64,000 bases of DNA from Agapanthus africanus (Eukaryota > Streptophyta > Magnoliopsida > Asparagales > Amaryllidaceae): positions 458,504,141-458,568,140 of the forward strand of contig JASDDO010000016.1 in the NCBI GenBank assembly GCA_030015575.1. Direction: 5' to 3'. Shown one piece after another: positions 10,349-21,209 of the stretch. Positions within the stretch are counted from its first letter, which is position 1; each line of letters starts with the position of its first letter. Position numbers and translations under genes: made by a program. The notes under the pieces are model-generated. The model was not told the DNA's origin. It ran no database searches and worked only from the letters and a program-made list of their open reading frames with translations.

Positions 10349-10377
10349 GGGGGGAGGGGGAGGGGGAGGGCGAGGGG
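10349..10377 (+). other. G-quadruplex-forming G tract
   Basis: Four to five G runs of 3-6 bases separated by single A or CGA spacers, preceded by a T run and a GTGGGTGGG. This is a textbook four-tract G4 motif with very short loops. On the WRKY coding strand it is C-rich. It lies about 440 bp upstream of the WRKY start codon. Confidence 0.6.
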
Positions 10378-10570
10378 AGAGGACGCATTTTCTTTGTTTG
10401 GCAACAAAAAAATTGGATAAGGAAATGCGGAGAAAATAACATGCCACACGGGATATTTTCTCGAATCCACTTTCTAACTTGGAGTCGGGAAATGGGAAAT
10501 TAAGTGAAAAGCGAGCGCAGCATTAGATATTAGTTTATTGATTTTTATATAGCATTAATTAATTATCTAT

Positions 10571-10690
10571 CATAGCTATAATCATAACAATATTTATAAA
10601 TTAACAATTTCTTATATATATACTATTGACATGATCATCCCGCTCCTTTGAAACTATTGACATAGCTATAATCATAACAATATTTATAAA
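10571..10690. repeat. Patchwork of micro-duplications (filler DNA)
   Basis: A 30-nt block at 10571-10600 is repeated exactly at 10661-10690. Between them, 10622-10644 exactly repeats 23 nt from 9681-9703 at the 5' edge of WRKY intron 1. This arrangement of short templated copies is what error-prone end joining leaves at a repaired break. The rest of 10380-10930 is AT-rich and I see no gene in it. Confidence 0.55.
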
Positions 10691-10939
10691 CAGTTCATAT
10701 CTTTCTTATTTTTTTAAAAGCCGCTTTTTTATAATTTCACTTTCTCACTGCTTTTCTACTTTCCTTACATACGCTTTCTTTTTCTATTCCCAAACATGAA
10801 CTAAAGTAAAAAAGTGGAAAGTAGAATCCAATATTCTTTTGCTACATGCGACTATTTCCTTATTTCACATGCATCCAGGGACCTACGAATTTGCTCCGAA
10901 AACGTTAATTTAGGGTCACTTCCCCTCTTGGGGTTCCTT

Positions 10940-10998
10940 GGTTCGAACCCCACACTCTCCCAAGTAGGGGAGTGTGCATACCAACTGAGCTACTGCCC
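10940..10998 (-). other. tRNA-like fragment, possible SINE head
   Basis: On the minus strand the sequence starts GGGCAGTAGCTCAGTTGGTA (a good pol III A box, TAGCTCAGTTGG) and ends GGGGTTCGAAC (a good B box), with a CACTCCC..GGGAG hairpin between. It does not fold as a normal tRNA and the acceptor stem does not close, so it is more likely a SINE or tRNA-derived fragment. A related piece lies at 14111-14150. Confidence 0.45.
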
Positions 10999-11080
10999 AT
11001 TAGTATTTCACTTTCTCGTTGAAACCTTAAAACGCGGAAGAAAGTGAGAAGAAATGTGGATCTCAATGGGTATTTCACTT

Positions 11081-14000
11081 TGTAACAACTCTATTTTTAA
11101 TGTACAAAGAATTGATTTAAATCCAATGTATACTTAGAGTATTTATTGTTGTTGATATCTCTTTAAGTATTTATTTCACTCTATAATTATAAGAAGGAGC
11201 TTGTAGTTCATTGGTAACACCTTACACTGCTGAACCAAGCCACCAAAGTTCAAATCCCATTCCCCACATTATTTTTAATATTATTTTGTTTTGATTTTTT
11301 AGAATACCAACCGTTATACGTGCGTTTCTCACAAATTTCTTTCTACACATAAAAAGTTAGGTGCACCATAAATCACCCCAGGAGACCCCCCACCCATGTG
11401 TACCATAATTCAATGTATACCATAAACAACGGCCGAGTCGCCAACATAGAAGTTGAGCATCTTGACCTAGTCAACCCCCCTGCACACACTAAATTTCTAG
11501 ATCGGTTACAAAGAGCACATTAAATCTCTTTTACTCTAAATTTTAATGATTTTTATATATTTTTTTTACATTTTTTTAATTAAAAACCCTAACCCTAGCC
11601 TAACCCTATAAATACACTCCCTACCCTCTACCCTCTCATCCTAAATTTCTGAATCCACTCTCTCAAAATTCCAAGAGAACTTTGGTACGTTGGAAAACGA
11701 GCGAAAGGCGAAGCGCTAACGAAATCGACGGCGAAATTCCGATGATCGTGCTAGGAACTCTCAACGACGATTCGACGCACCGGCAAACCCTCTACTTCCC
11801 TCTCACTCTCTAGTGTTGTCCAAACCCGTAAGTCCCCCTCTTCTATCTTTCTTTTCTTTCATAAAAATACGAATTTACAAACCCGACGGAATCGGAACAA
11901 ATCCGATTTCCGATTCGGTTTTCTATAAAATCTCACTTATCACCAATTCCATCATGCTTAAACATCTTTATGTTGACTATTAATCATTTAACAAACAATT
12001 TGAACAAGTTTTATCACATGAAATGATAACGTTTCCATTTATCGTATTTTTTCACTTAAATACCACAATATTTAGTTTTCACATTTAACCCCTTAACATT
12101 GATATACCTTAAAGTAGATCACGAGGTAATGACCTACCTCGACACACACGCAAATACAACCCTAAATGATATCATCAAAACTTAGAATACGATAATACAA
12201 GATTTTACATTTAAATACCATTTTCTTAATAAAACCTTTTCTAAAAGTTTTAGGTTTGATACACTTTTAAAACACATATCTTTTAATAGGAAAGTACGAT
12301 AAGTTGTGGACATCGATCGTTTATCTAAATCTGACTTTGTGGTGTCTAGGTTAGACAAGTAAGCAAAGGTAACCTTAAAAGGCCCGTCTCACGATTCGTG
12401 AGCGGATCCCTCCGTCCTCACTTGTACTTACCTGGCCACAATTGGCGGTGAAGAGGTGATTTGAGCCTTCTAACAACTTGTTGTTTAGATCCATTTAGAA
12501 ATAGTCTAGTTGAAATAGAAAACCCTAAAATCTAAAATATGGAAAATCGACTTTTGCAAATAAATACCTTTTATTTTAATAAAACCGTTTTCTAAAGAAT
12601 TAGTATTTATAAAATCTTTGCAAAGCGCCACTACAACCCACCTTTGGGGAACCCGTTAGGGATAGTATGGTTGATTGTGCACCCTCGGGCTTAATAGTGC
12701 GAGATTCAGACCTCCGCAAGGAGCATTCGGTCTCGAAATCTTTAAAATACGACATTTTAAGAAAATGAGACTTTTATAAATATAAAATATTTATTGAAAT
12801 TATTTTTGTATAAATATATGTATATTATCATTAAAAGATCTATTTTGTCATAATATAAATATTCCACTTTTTCTAAAAAATCACAAGAATAAATTTTACA
12901 TTAAAATACCATGAATTTCAAATAAACCAATATTACAGATAAATACCTTTGTTTATGTATTAGGATATTTTCACTAGAAATATCACAAAATAAAATTATA
13001 CTTATTATAACTATAAAGACGAACAATAGATACTTGGGGTGTATCTTGAAAACTATACAAAAGTATTTTTACATAAAACCCTCTCAAGTTTTATAAATTA
13101 CAATAAGGACCCTAACAATTATAGAACTTCGATTTACATTTCTTTTGTCTGACTCGGGTTTGAGTCTGATTATTTCTGACTTGAATATGATTCAAGTCAA
13201 TCTACATTCTTTAATATTCCAACTCAATATGAACACATGAATCCCAGAATTCAGTTATCAATCTATATAACTTGACTGAATCAAACCATGGATATAGATC
13301 CATTATCCCGTTATTCCGTTTACCTAATCATGCAGTTACAATCTGTTTACTGATATTATGGTTTTGGTCAGTCATCCAACTTATACAATACAATATAACA
13401 ATACAATCAAAACACTACGGGGTTTATGGGGTAGATTGGTGCGAAAAGTGTTAGAAGTAGCACGAAACGGTAAGATTAAGACACCTAACCTATATTCCGT
13501 TGCTGTTGTACCGTGGCTTAACGGTTCCTTGTACATTCCATTTGCCCTGGTCTCTAGCATACTGAGACCTCTCTCGTATACACTGGCATCCTTCCGTACC
13601 AAGCTACAAACAACAGCGTAAACACAATATTCTACAATATTATACAACTTTTTTTTAGAAGATACCTCTTATTCTGTCTTTTCTAATTCTCCTTATCTTT
13701 GGGACTTACCGAGCGACCTGTTCGCTGACGACATTCTATTTCTTTCTTCTTTGAATGTCGTCAGGTGTGTTGGACCCGTCAGAGATCGAGCCTACTGGTG
13801 AAGACTTGGATCAGTTCCACGAAGACCCCGAGCTCTAGACATTGTACCTTGTTCTATTCAGTATTTTTTCATTTTCTGTTATGCCATTGTTTAGGCATCG
13901 CTTTTATTTCAGATGTATTTACTTTTCATGCATTGTACAAAAGACTGTTATTAATAAAGTTGCTGTTATTTTTATATATCTTGTCTCTTGTGATTTACCT

Positions 14001-14100
14001 TTATATTGCTTAGATACGCTCAGCGTATTTACTTCACAGTAAATACGTAGCGGATCTCGTCGCGTCCCCTTCGCCATATACCGGGAAGCGGGGCGTGACA
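11081..14100 (+). mobile_element. Solo LTR of a Ty3/gypsy element (3020 bp)
   Basis: It starts TGTAACAACTC and ends GGGGCGTGACA, with a perfect 5-bp target duplication CACTT (11076-11080 and 14101-14105) and no internal domain: a solo LTR left by LTR-LTR recombination. It is a diverged relative of the LTRs at 18350, 50149 and 53346. It shares the tRNA-like block (11205-11258), a TATA box (TATAAATAC, 11607-11615), a GTAAGT site (11828), the GACTTACCGAGCG and CGCTGACGACATTC blocks, the acidic reading frame (13755-13838), several AATAAA-like signals, and the terminal AAATACGT..GGGAAGCGGGGCGTGACA. The rest is AT-rich and non-coding. Confidence 0.92.
13755..13838 (+). CDS. Short acidic reading frame inside the gypsy LTR (27 aa)
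   Basis: MSSGVLDPSEIEPTGEDLDQ followed by FHEDPEL and TAG. The same peptide core occurs at the same LTR position in the three other copies (20756-20829, 52636-52709, 55796-55869), as SEEIEPSPEDLDQ or close variants. Base differences between this old copy and the others are mostly at third positions (ATC/ATA, CCT/CCG, GAA/GAG, GAT/GAC, TTC/TTT). Only this copy has an in-frame ATG; the others have one extra T after it and keep the frame only if entered through the TCAG acceptor just upstream. The function is unknown and expression is unproven. Confidence 0.3.
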   Translation: MSSGVLDPSEIEPTGEDLDQFHEDPEL

Positions 14101-14110
14101 CACTTTCTCG

Positions 14111-14150
14111 TCGAACCCCACACTAGCTAGGGGAAGTGTGCATACCAACT
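14111..14150 (-). other. Second tRNA-like fragment
   Basis: On the minus strand AGTTGGTATGCACACTTCCC..GTGTGGGGTTCGA repeats most of the 10940-10998 fragment, with a shortened loop. It directly follows the solo LTR target duplication. 14151-14217 is T-rich and otherwise featureless, ending in the outer Tat element's left flank (ACGAC, 14213-14217). Confidence 0.35.
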
Positions 14151-14217
14151 TTCTTATTTTACTTTATTTTATTCTGCTTTTTATTTCTCTTTATATTGTT
14201 ACTTTCAAAACAACGAC

Positions 14218-14997
14218 TGATGGAGGTCGATTTCTCTCTCAGATGTTGTTCTCCGTCGATCTTGCGGCCAGCGGTGTCGAACGGTTGAGATTTGGTATGA
14301 GAATTGAAAATGTGGATCTTAATAGGTTGTTGGTCGTTGTGGACGCCAAGCTACCTGCAAGAAAAGTCCCGAATTGGAAAACCACCGTAGGACTCTCGAC
14401 GATCAAGCAAGTGCCGAGAAATATTATAGCAAAGTAACGGCGTATTGGATTCAGTTCGAGTTACCTGAATTGTCTGGAAGAGGGGTTTATATAGCAGTCG
14501 CATAGAGCGAGCCGATGCGAGATTCTCGCCGTCCGTTACGCCCCTGTGTCATGTTCGCGTTGATGGCGGGATATGCCATTAATGGAGAGATACGCTGGCG
14601 TGGGATGCGAGACGTGGAGCGGTGGAAATCTCGTCGTGGCGAGATACACAGAGCCGTTATGGGGGCGTTTGGGCTCCGTGCTCCCGACCAAACAGGGGCG
14701 GTGAGGAATCTCAGGTATAGGCAAGCACGGAGACAAGCAGGTGAGCCGAGGAGTCTCAGCTATAGGACAGCTTGAAGACGAGCTATTAGCTGGCAGTCAG
14801 CCGAAGAGGGAAGGTACTCCGGGGAGGTCTTCTTAGAAGGTCTGGTACAGCCTTAGAGGCGAGGCGCCAAGAAATGTCCCCAATGCATCATACTTATTCC
14901 AGCTCCGTAGCCTCCAGGAATCTAGCGGGCATACGTGGATGACACGTCACCTGACACGTGTCATGATCTGAGGGATTCCTTCTTACAAGCATCATCA
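14218..14997 (-). repeat. Outer Tat 3' LTR (780 bp)
   Basis: Bounded by TGATGGAGG on the left and CATCATCA on the right, and colinear with 63363-64000. On the minus strand it has a TATA box TATATAAAC (14485-14493) that is missing from the 5' LTR, where 57 bp including it are deleted. Confidence 0.87.
14485..14493 (-). promoter_or_regulatory. TATA box in Tat 3' LTR
   Basis: TATATAAAC followed by CCCCTCTTCC on the minus strand. This is the likely core promoter of the LTR. The homologous bases are absent from the 5' LTR. Confidence 0.55.
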
Positions 14998-15443
14998 TTA
15001 GTCCCCTACTCTCGTTCTGACCTATTTGTTGGCCGGTTCGAGAGTGGTTATCATCCCAGTCTTCAATAATTCAACTTGGCGCCGAGGATTCTTCGTATTG
15101 GGTTGTCTGAGGATGACGTGACGTTTGGCGGCTGTGCCTCTCCGATTCCTGGGTCCATGCGGCGGTTCACGAAGCGCCTTGATTCCCTCGTGTATCTTTG
15201 GCGACGTCAGCGGATTGGCAAAATGATTGTGCCTTAAAGAAGACGCCGCTTCGCTCACTCAGTCAGTTGGCCTTCATGCCACGTGTCCGCCGTGGGGTGG
15301 CGGAATGTAAGAGTTCGTCAGTTGAATCCGAGTAAGGGGGAAGTGTCCAATAATTGGTTGCCACGTGGAGTCCTTATGGCCGTCTGGTGCGACGCTTCAT
15401 TTCGGCGGGAATGGATTTGGGCTGTTGGATGGTTTTTGCCAAG
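14998..15443. other. Tat 3' internal end: purine tract and antisense promoter region
   Basis: Next to the 3' LTR the minus strand reads AGTAGGGGAC (15001-15010), the polypurine tract. The remaining 430 bp contain no credible coding region. They hold CACGTG-like motifs (GCCACGTGTCC near 15279 and GCCACGTGGAG near 15360) upstream of the plus-strand TATA box at 15444, so they plausibly form the promoter of accessory gene A. Confidence 0.5.
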
Positions 15444-15453
15444 TATATAAATA
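15444..15453 (+). promoter_or_regulatory. TATA box of antisense accessory gene A
   Basis: TATATAAATA followed by AGGGAGGCCG, with an expected start about 30 bp downstream near 15480. It sits on the strand opposite to gag-pol and about 130 bp ahead of the accessory coding region, so gene A appears to have its own promoter rather than relying on the LTR. Confidence 0.6.
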
Positions 15454-15575
15454 AGGGAGGCCGTTCCTTGGTAGACATTTTGCCCTAGTTGTCTCCTGCC
15501 ATCTGAACATTGCCTGGCGCATCATTGCTTAGTTCGGACCCTCAGCCAAAAACCCTTTTTCAGCCAATCTTCCTT

Positions 15576-17757
15576 TAAATCGGGTTATATGTTTCTTCCG
15601 AAGTTTATATTGATGTAGTTGAGGTCGAGTCAGGCGATGAGAATTCAGCTTCTGAAGCCGAGTCCAGTGGGTCTTCTTCTTCCTCCTCGGCTTCCGATAG
15701 CTGAGGAGGTTCTTTTTCTTCCTCTTCGTCTTCTTCCTTTGCATCGGGCTCGCCTCCAAGGGGTAGCGATGTCCAGGTGGCGAAAAGGGCCCCCAAGACA
15801 CGCATCGGAAATACTCGTGATGCGTTCTCAATGTTAAATCGCCCATACGAGCTTTCCAATATCTGGGCTCGTTTCCATATCCCCCTGCCTATTCGCTTCG
15901 TCTGGCTAAGGAGGGTGTGCGGGCATACCAGGTGCAGGTCAATGAGATTGCTCTGCACCTGAAAGCGTTTCGGAAAGGAATGCATCTGCCCTTCTCATCC
16001 GAAGTTTGTGCCGTACTCCATTGCTTCCGCCTTGTCCCAGGCCAGCTAGCGCAGAATTTGTGGAGAATCCTCCTCGGGTTTCTGATCCGGTTGAAAATTG
16101 ATCGGATCCCTTTCGACTTGAGTTTTCTTCTTTCCTTACTTTGTTACAAAAATCACCCTGGTACCAGTAAGGACAGACCGAGTTGGGTGTACCTTTCTTT
16201 TAAAAAATATAAGGGTAGGATGGCCGGGTCTGAGGTAGTGGTCGTCCCTTCTTCCATCCATGAATGGAAGGAGAAGTTCGTTTCCGTCGGTCCTCCGGAG
16301 GGAAAGGATTGGCCCGTGCCCACCAAGTGGCATAGGGCTGATTTCCCAAGGGTCAAACAGTCAAATACCCCAGAGGCGAGGGTGGTGTCACAGTAGGAAC
16401 CGATCCAACGGGCCGATGTACTGCTTTCCGAGCAGGCTTTGAGCTGGGCGGGACTCGGTCCTGCGTGCTTCGGGGGTAAGTTAAGGCTTCGCCGATTAAT
16501 TTAGAGTTAGCATAATTTTGTTGTTTTAGTTGCTGACCCTTTTTCTTGTATATTTCGCAGAGTCAATGGATCGCTCGAAGATCATGCCTGTCATGGCCGT
16601 CAAGACGCAGGGGAGGAAAGGCGGTGGCGCTAGCTCATCCAGACCCGCACCGAGCATAGTTCCCCGGCAAGCTCCTACCGTGAAGGTCACCGTTGCTCCC
16701 CGCACGCCAGAGGATCGCTGAGGCGGTAGGCAGAAGAAGCATACCCGGGATCAGGCTCCCCGAGCCAGGGCGGAAACGCCGCCTTCCGCCGAGTCTCCGC
16801 TCAAGAGGCAGAAGATGGTGGTTTCTCGACCTCCTCCGTCTGGGATACAGGTGCAAGAGGGCGACTTCTGCATTGAGGTGTCGTCAGAGCTCTTTGTGGC
16901 CAACAACATGCTTGTGGATATAGAGAAGGCGGCGGGGCCCAAGATTCCCTAGGGCACCATGAAGGCCCAAGTCAAGGCAATAACTCAGGAGGCCGTCTAG
17001 GTTAGTAATCCTCTGAAGAACATCCAAGTGTTTTTATCTCGGTTTAGCTTCTGATGAAAAATTCTTGTGTCTTTCCCGCAGGTCCTTCAGCATTGCGCCC
17101 CTCGCTGCTATAGAAGCCGAGGAGGTGGCCCCGGCGATGAAAAAGGTCGGAAAATCTTTCTCACGTGAGGTAGAGCTTTTGGCCAAGCTGAAGGAGATGG
17201 AGGAAAAGGCGGTCTCCCTGGACCTGAGGTTGACAACGGAGGGCCTGACAGTCATGAAACTGAAGGAGTCTCATCGGCTCCTGACCGAATCCAACCGGGC
17301 TATTCAGGCTAAGATGGAGGAGGTCAACGGGCTCTATGACGCCATGAAGAGGCAGAGAGACTCGTTCAAGAGGGATGCCCGGGCGACCCACGAGGTGGTG
17401 AAACACGCCGAGGGCAGGGCAGAAAAGGCCATGGAGGAGCACAAGGCCTCTGACCAATTTTATATGGACGTTGCCGACTCTGCGTCCTTCGGGTGGCACA
17501 ACGCGCTCGACGCTGTTAAAGAAGCGATGCCCGAGTTAGATGATCGGGAGCTTCGGGAGAGATATCCCCTGGCCAAGGTAGTGCCTCAGGGCGGAAGTGT
17601 CGAGCCGGCGGGAGGAAGCGAGACGGCGGGCGGTAGCGCTGAGCCAGAGGCCGCAACCGAAGCTCCTGGCGGAAGTACCAAACAGGGGGAAGTGGCGGCC
17701 GAGAAGGCAACTTGCTGTTTTCCGTCCCCTCCCATTTTTGTTATTATATTTTTGTAA
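15576..17757 (+). pseudogene. Tat antisense accessory gene A (transposase-like plus coiled coil), broken
   Basis: Three exon-like blocks on the plus strand. Block 1 (to 16475) has an acidic Ser-rich start (EVESGDENSASEAESSG) and then a globular domain: AYQVQVNEIALHLKAFRKGM, PGQLAQNLWRILLGFLI, WVYLSFKK, PSSIHEWKEKFV. Plant annotations often call this domain a putative transposase or retrotransposon accessory protein. Intron GTAAGT..GCAG (16476-16560). Block 2 (16561-17000) is basic and Pro-rich. Intron GTTAGT..CCGCAG (17001-17081). Block 3 (17082-17757) is a long coiled coil (VELLAKLKEMEEKAVSLDLR onward) ending in Gly/Ser/Glu-rich repeats. Defects: no in-frame ATG, a stop at 15702, a frameshift near 15895, stops at 16394, about 16721 and 16998, and a frame mismatch at the second intron. 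Extra reverse-oriented ORFs are known in Tat elements; their function is not established. Confidence 0.65.
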
Positions 17758-17818
17758 GCCTCCGGGCATCTTATAAGGTTGGAGAGCGTATAATACCTTA
17801 TACATAACTCGGAATATC

Positions 17819-17824
17819 AATAAA
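17819..17824 (+). terminator. Polyadenylation signal of accessory gene A
   Basis: AATAAA 62 bp after the gene A stop codon, followed by GTATTTTTAG. It is correctly placed for the 3' end of a plus-strand transcript and supports gene A being a real transcription unit. Confidence 0.5.
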
Positions 17825-17886
17825 GTATTTTTAGCCCATCTATGATGTGTATGGCCGCAATGTTTTTACTCTTATATATTTCGCGA

Positions 17887-18180
17887 GTGTGGACAGACCA
17901 GTGCCCTTTGGAGTCGAGGTGACGAGCGAACGCGAAATACGAATGAACGAACGTCAAGTATAAGTAGACCGGCATCCCTGCTCACCCTGGAGTCGAGGTA
18001 ATGAGCGAACGCGAAATACGAACGAACGAACGCCAAGTATAAGTAGACCGGCGTCCCTCCTCACCCCGGAGTCGAGGTGACGCGAGAACGAACGCCAAGT
18101 ACAAGTAGACCGGTGTCTCTCCTCACCCCGGAGTCGAGGTGAAGTGAGAACGAGTGAACATTAAGTGTAAATATATCGAT
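17887..18180. repeat. Tandem array, about 80-bp units, in Tat 3' region
   Basis: Between three and four units, each with GGAGTCGAGGTGA, CGAACGCCAAGTA and TAAGTAGACCGGCGTCCCT and with progressive internal deletions. The array follows accessory gene A. The next 170 bp, to the gypsy insertion at 18350, are unique sequence ending in one partial copy of the 86-bp repeat seen at 56108. Confidence 0.75.
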
Positions 18181-18349
18181 GTCCCTTGAATCGGGTATGG
18201 GTCGATTCCCCTGGAACGAGTGAATCCGAGCTTTATTCACTTGGGCCCCGACGGGAGTTTGTTCACTTTGTGATCGCGCACGGGATAGGGGGCGGTCTAT
18301 AGATTTTGACGTGAATGAGTCGACCAGGAGGCTACTCGGCCGTGGATGA

Positions 18350-21069
18350 TGTAACGGCTCTGAATTTCCTGTATAAAAATTTCTTGTTATTATACAGAAA
18401 ATGGTATTTTAGACTGTGTAAGAGTTATAAGTTAAATTTGTTTAATAAAAGCAAGAAATAATTTGCAACTCATTGGTAAAGCCTCTACACTGCTGCGACA
18501 TAACCCGTGTGTTCGAACCTCAGCAGGCTTAATTATTTTTAAGATTTTTCCTTTAAATTTTTCGGAAGCCCAAGAGTGCACGTGAAATTCACGGAGAAAT
18601 GAAAAGATTCAGAAAAATCAAATATGCGCAAAAAGGAGTAAACCCTGACTAAACAACGTTGCATGAATCTCGAGGCAATTGCCCAAGATCCGACCGCCCA
18701 TTCTTGGGTTTTGGCTGGTGCCGACGGTCATGATGGCTCCAATTGCCTCCGTGTTTTGCACACTAGTCCCTTCGACTCCTCTCAACTCTTCTACACTGTT
18801 TGATTTCTTTGCAATTAAACAGTGATCTTTAAATTCATCATTTAACACCATTTTAATTCTTTTAATCCAAATTTTTAATTCCCAAATCATAATTCTTCAC
18901 TATAAATACCACCCCATGTCCTAGCTCCCCTCTATTCTGAAAATTTCTATCAAAATTATCCCAAAAGTTTCTAAGTGTAAGTGGAGTCAAGTGGAGTTAG
19001 CAACCAAGCTCTTTTCGTCAAAAATCGAAATCGTTTCCGGAGTTTTCGCGACGCTACGAAACTCTCCCTCTTTTCTCTAAGCTCTTCCCAACGCTACACA
19101 ACGAATAAGTCCATCTTCTCTCTTCTTCTTTCATCTCAAACTATCTTCTAAAAACATATCGGTAAAGTGGAGTTAACTCCGATATGTGTGGTTTTAACCT
19201 TTGTACTCCCCTCTTTAAGCAAAATAGATTAAACTAACTTTCTCACACCATTCGTAACTATATTTGCAACCATTTAGTTTTAGTTTAGTCAAAATTTTCA
19301 TGTGAAATAATTAACTAACGAACTTTTTCATTAAAATACTATGATGTTTAATATAACCGTATTTTCAATAACTAGCGTATAAACCTTTAGATCATTCACC
19401 GGATAACGACCGACCCCATACGCACACTATGGTTGCATAGCACGATATTCTACACATATGGCTAATTTAAAGAATAAGTTTTATATTAAAATACCACACT
19501 TTTTCAAAACGGGTTTCTTTTAATCGATATTTTTTGGAATCCTTGGCAATTACGCCTCTACAACCTTCGTTAGGGAGCCCGCTAATGGATGGTGCAGATT
19601 ATCGCACATCTTTGGGACAGTAGAGCAGGATGCAGAACTCCTTACGGAGTATTCGGTCTCGAAAGGAAATAAAAATACGGTTTTTAAGAAATACAACTTT
19701 TCTAAAGAAAAACTAAATTTTGGAAAAATTATATAAAAATATGAATTCATATTTTTAATAAAAACATATTATGAAACTATATTTTTAAAATGAAAGATTA
19801 AAATTTTAATACCATCAAATTTCCAAAAGAGCTAGTTTTCATAAAAATAGCATAAACTTTTAAAAGCTAGATTTTTATCATTAAAATATCACAACAATTA
19901 AAATACATGTTCATGAAAAGCCTAAATATTATAAATCACCCTAGAAGTTTAATTTTAAATGATATTAAAGTAATTTTCATAAAACCCTCTCGAAATATGC
20001 AAAACAATATTTTAAGGACTATAAAATTAATATAGGCTTAAGCGGGATCATTTCTCTTGAGCCTCGGGGAGCCAGAGAATGTGAGTGCTTGCCTATTCAG
20101 GCTAGACAACTCAACGGAGTTATCAAATTGCAATTATCTTGGAAAAAGACACAAATCCTGCCGTCCATGTGCAGCAGTTGCCGATTACTCCCGAACCTAA
20201 GAATTTCAAGAAATAAATATTTTCATTAGATTCTGACTTCAAGCTGAATCCAAACTCAAACCAGAATCTAAAATCAAACACGAACTTGAATATTTGACCA
20301 TAAACCTAAACACTCGAATTCAAATATCAAACTCAAACTTGAATACTTGACAAGACTTGACCGAACCATTGTTATAACTTGACATGAAGTTGACATGAAT
20401 ACCTGAACACATGATTATATCTTGAACATGAACCTGATCATTTTATATCCATGGATTCGGCCAAGACCTTACACTACATGTTACCATAGTCCACAGGGTA
20501 AGATGGACTCCTCTCGTATACATGAATACTTTTTTTTATCAAACTACAAATAACCACATTAGAATAGCTATTTTATACCTGTAAGTGAACATATTTAAAT
20601 ACTCTCAAATACAACCCTATCTGTTTAATTTTACTTGGTTTCTATTCACGTCATATACCATTCAGTCATTTTTTCTATTACTTCATTTGGGGACTTACCA
20701 AGCGTTAGTTCGCTGACGACATTCCTTTCTGTTTTTTTCTTGGAATGTTCGTCAGGAGGACCGGAATCTGATGAGATAGAGCCGAGCCCAGAGGACTTGG
20801 ACCAATTTTCCCCTCAGCCTAACTATTAGCTCGTACCTGCACTTACTTTCAGTATGCCATTATTTAGACATTTGCATTATTATTGTATCTTTTATTTACA
20901 GACAGTTGTATATAAAGTTGAATGTAAAAAAAGTTGTTATTTCATTTTATTACTCTTATTATTTTGCACATTATTATATTGCATAATTACGCTTAACGTA
21001 TTTTCTTAGTAAATACGTTGCGGGCTTGCCACGTCACTGTTTCCATCCCCTAGGAAGCGGGGCGTGACA
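18350..21069 (+). repeat. Gypsy 5' LTR (2720 bp)
   Basis: It contains a tRNA-like block (A-box-like about 18464-18476; B-box-like GTTCGAACCTC at 18511-18521), a TATA box TATAAATACC at 18901, and a site at 19105 where the GTAAGT donor of the sister copies has become ATAAGT. A TTCGTCAG acceptor ends at 20755, and the acidic reading frame follows (20756-20829, ending EDLDQFSPQPNY). Relative to the 3' LTR it lacks about 130 bp near 20480, and the 3' LTR lacks about 100 bp found here near 19290. No usable primer binding site is recognisable after it (21070-21095); TGGTATCAGAGC is absent. Confidence 0.9.
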
Positions 21070-21209
21070 GGTTTTTTTGGTGGCCCATGCAGGTCAGTTC
21101 TGCATGAAGTCTTAAGCAATATATCACAAGAATTATAAGAATCAACAACTATACATTCTTTGCATTTCAAATTTCTTGAATCTGTCCTAACCTTTCCTTT
21201 TCTATCAAG

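Noticed and set aside
10940-11000. Possible functional tRNA gene on the minus strand
   Set aside because: The A and B boxes are good but the acceptor and anticodon stems do not close, and a related fragment lies at 14111. More likely a SINE-derived piece.
18350-21069. Reading the LTR at 18350 as an independent solo LTR
   Set aside because: Its left flank GATGA matches the right flank of the LTR at 56107, and the gag that follows belongs to the same element, so it is the 5' LTR of the nested gypsy element.
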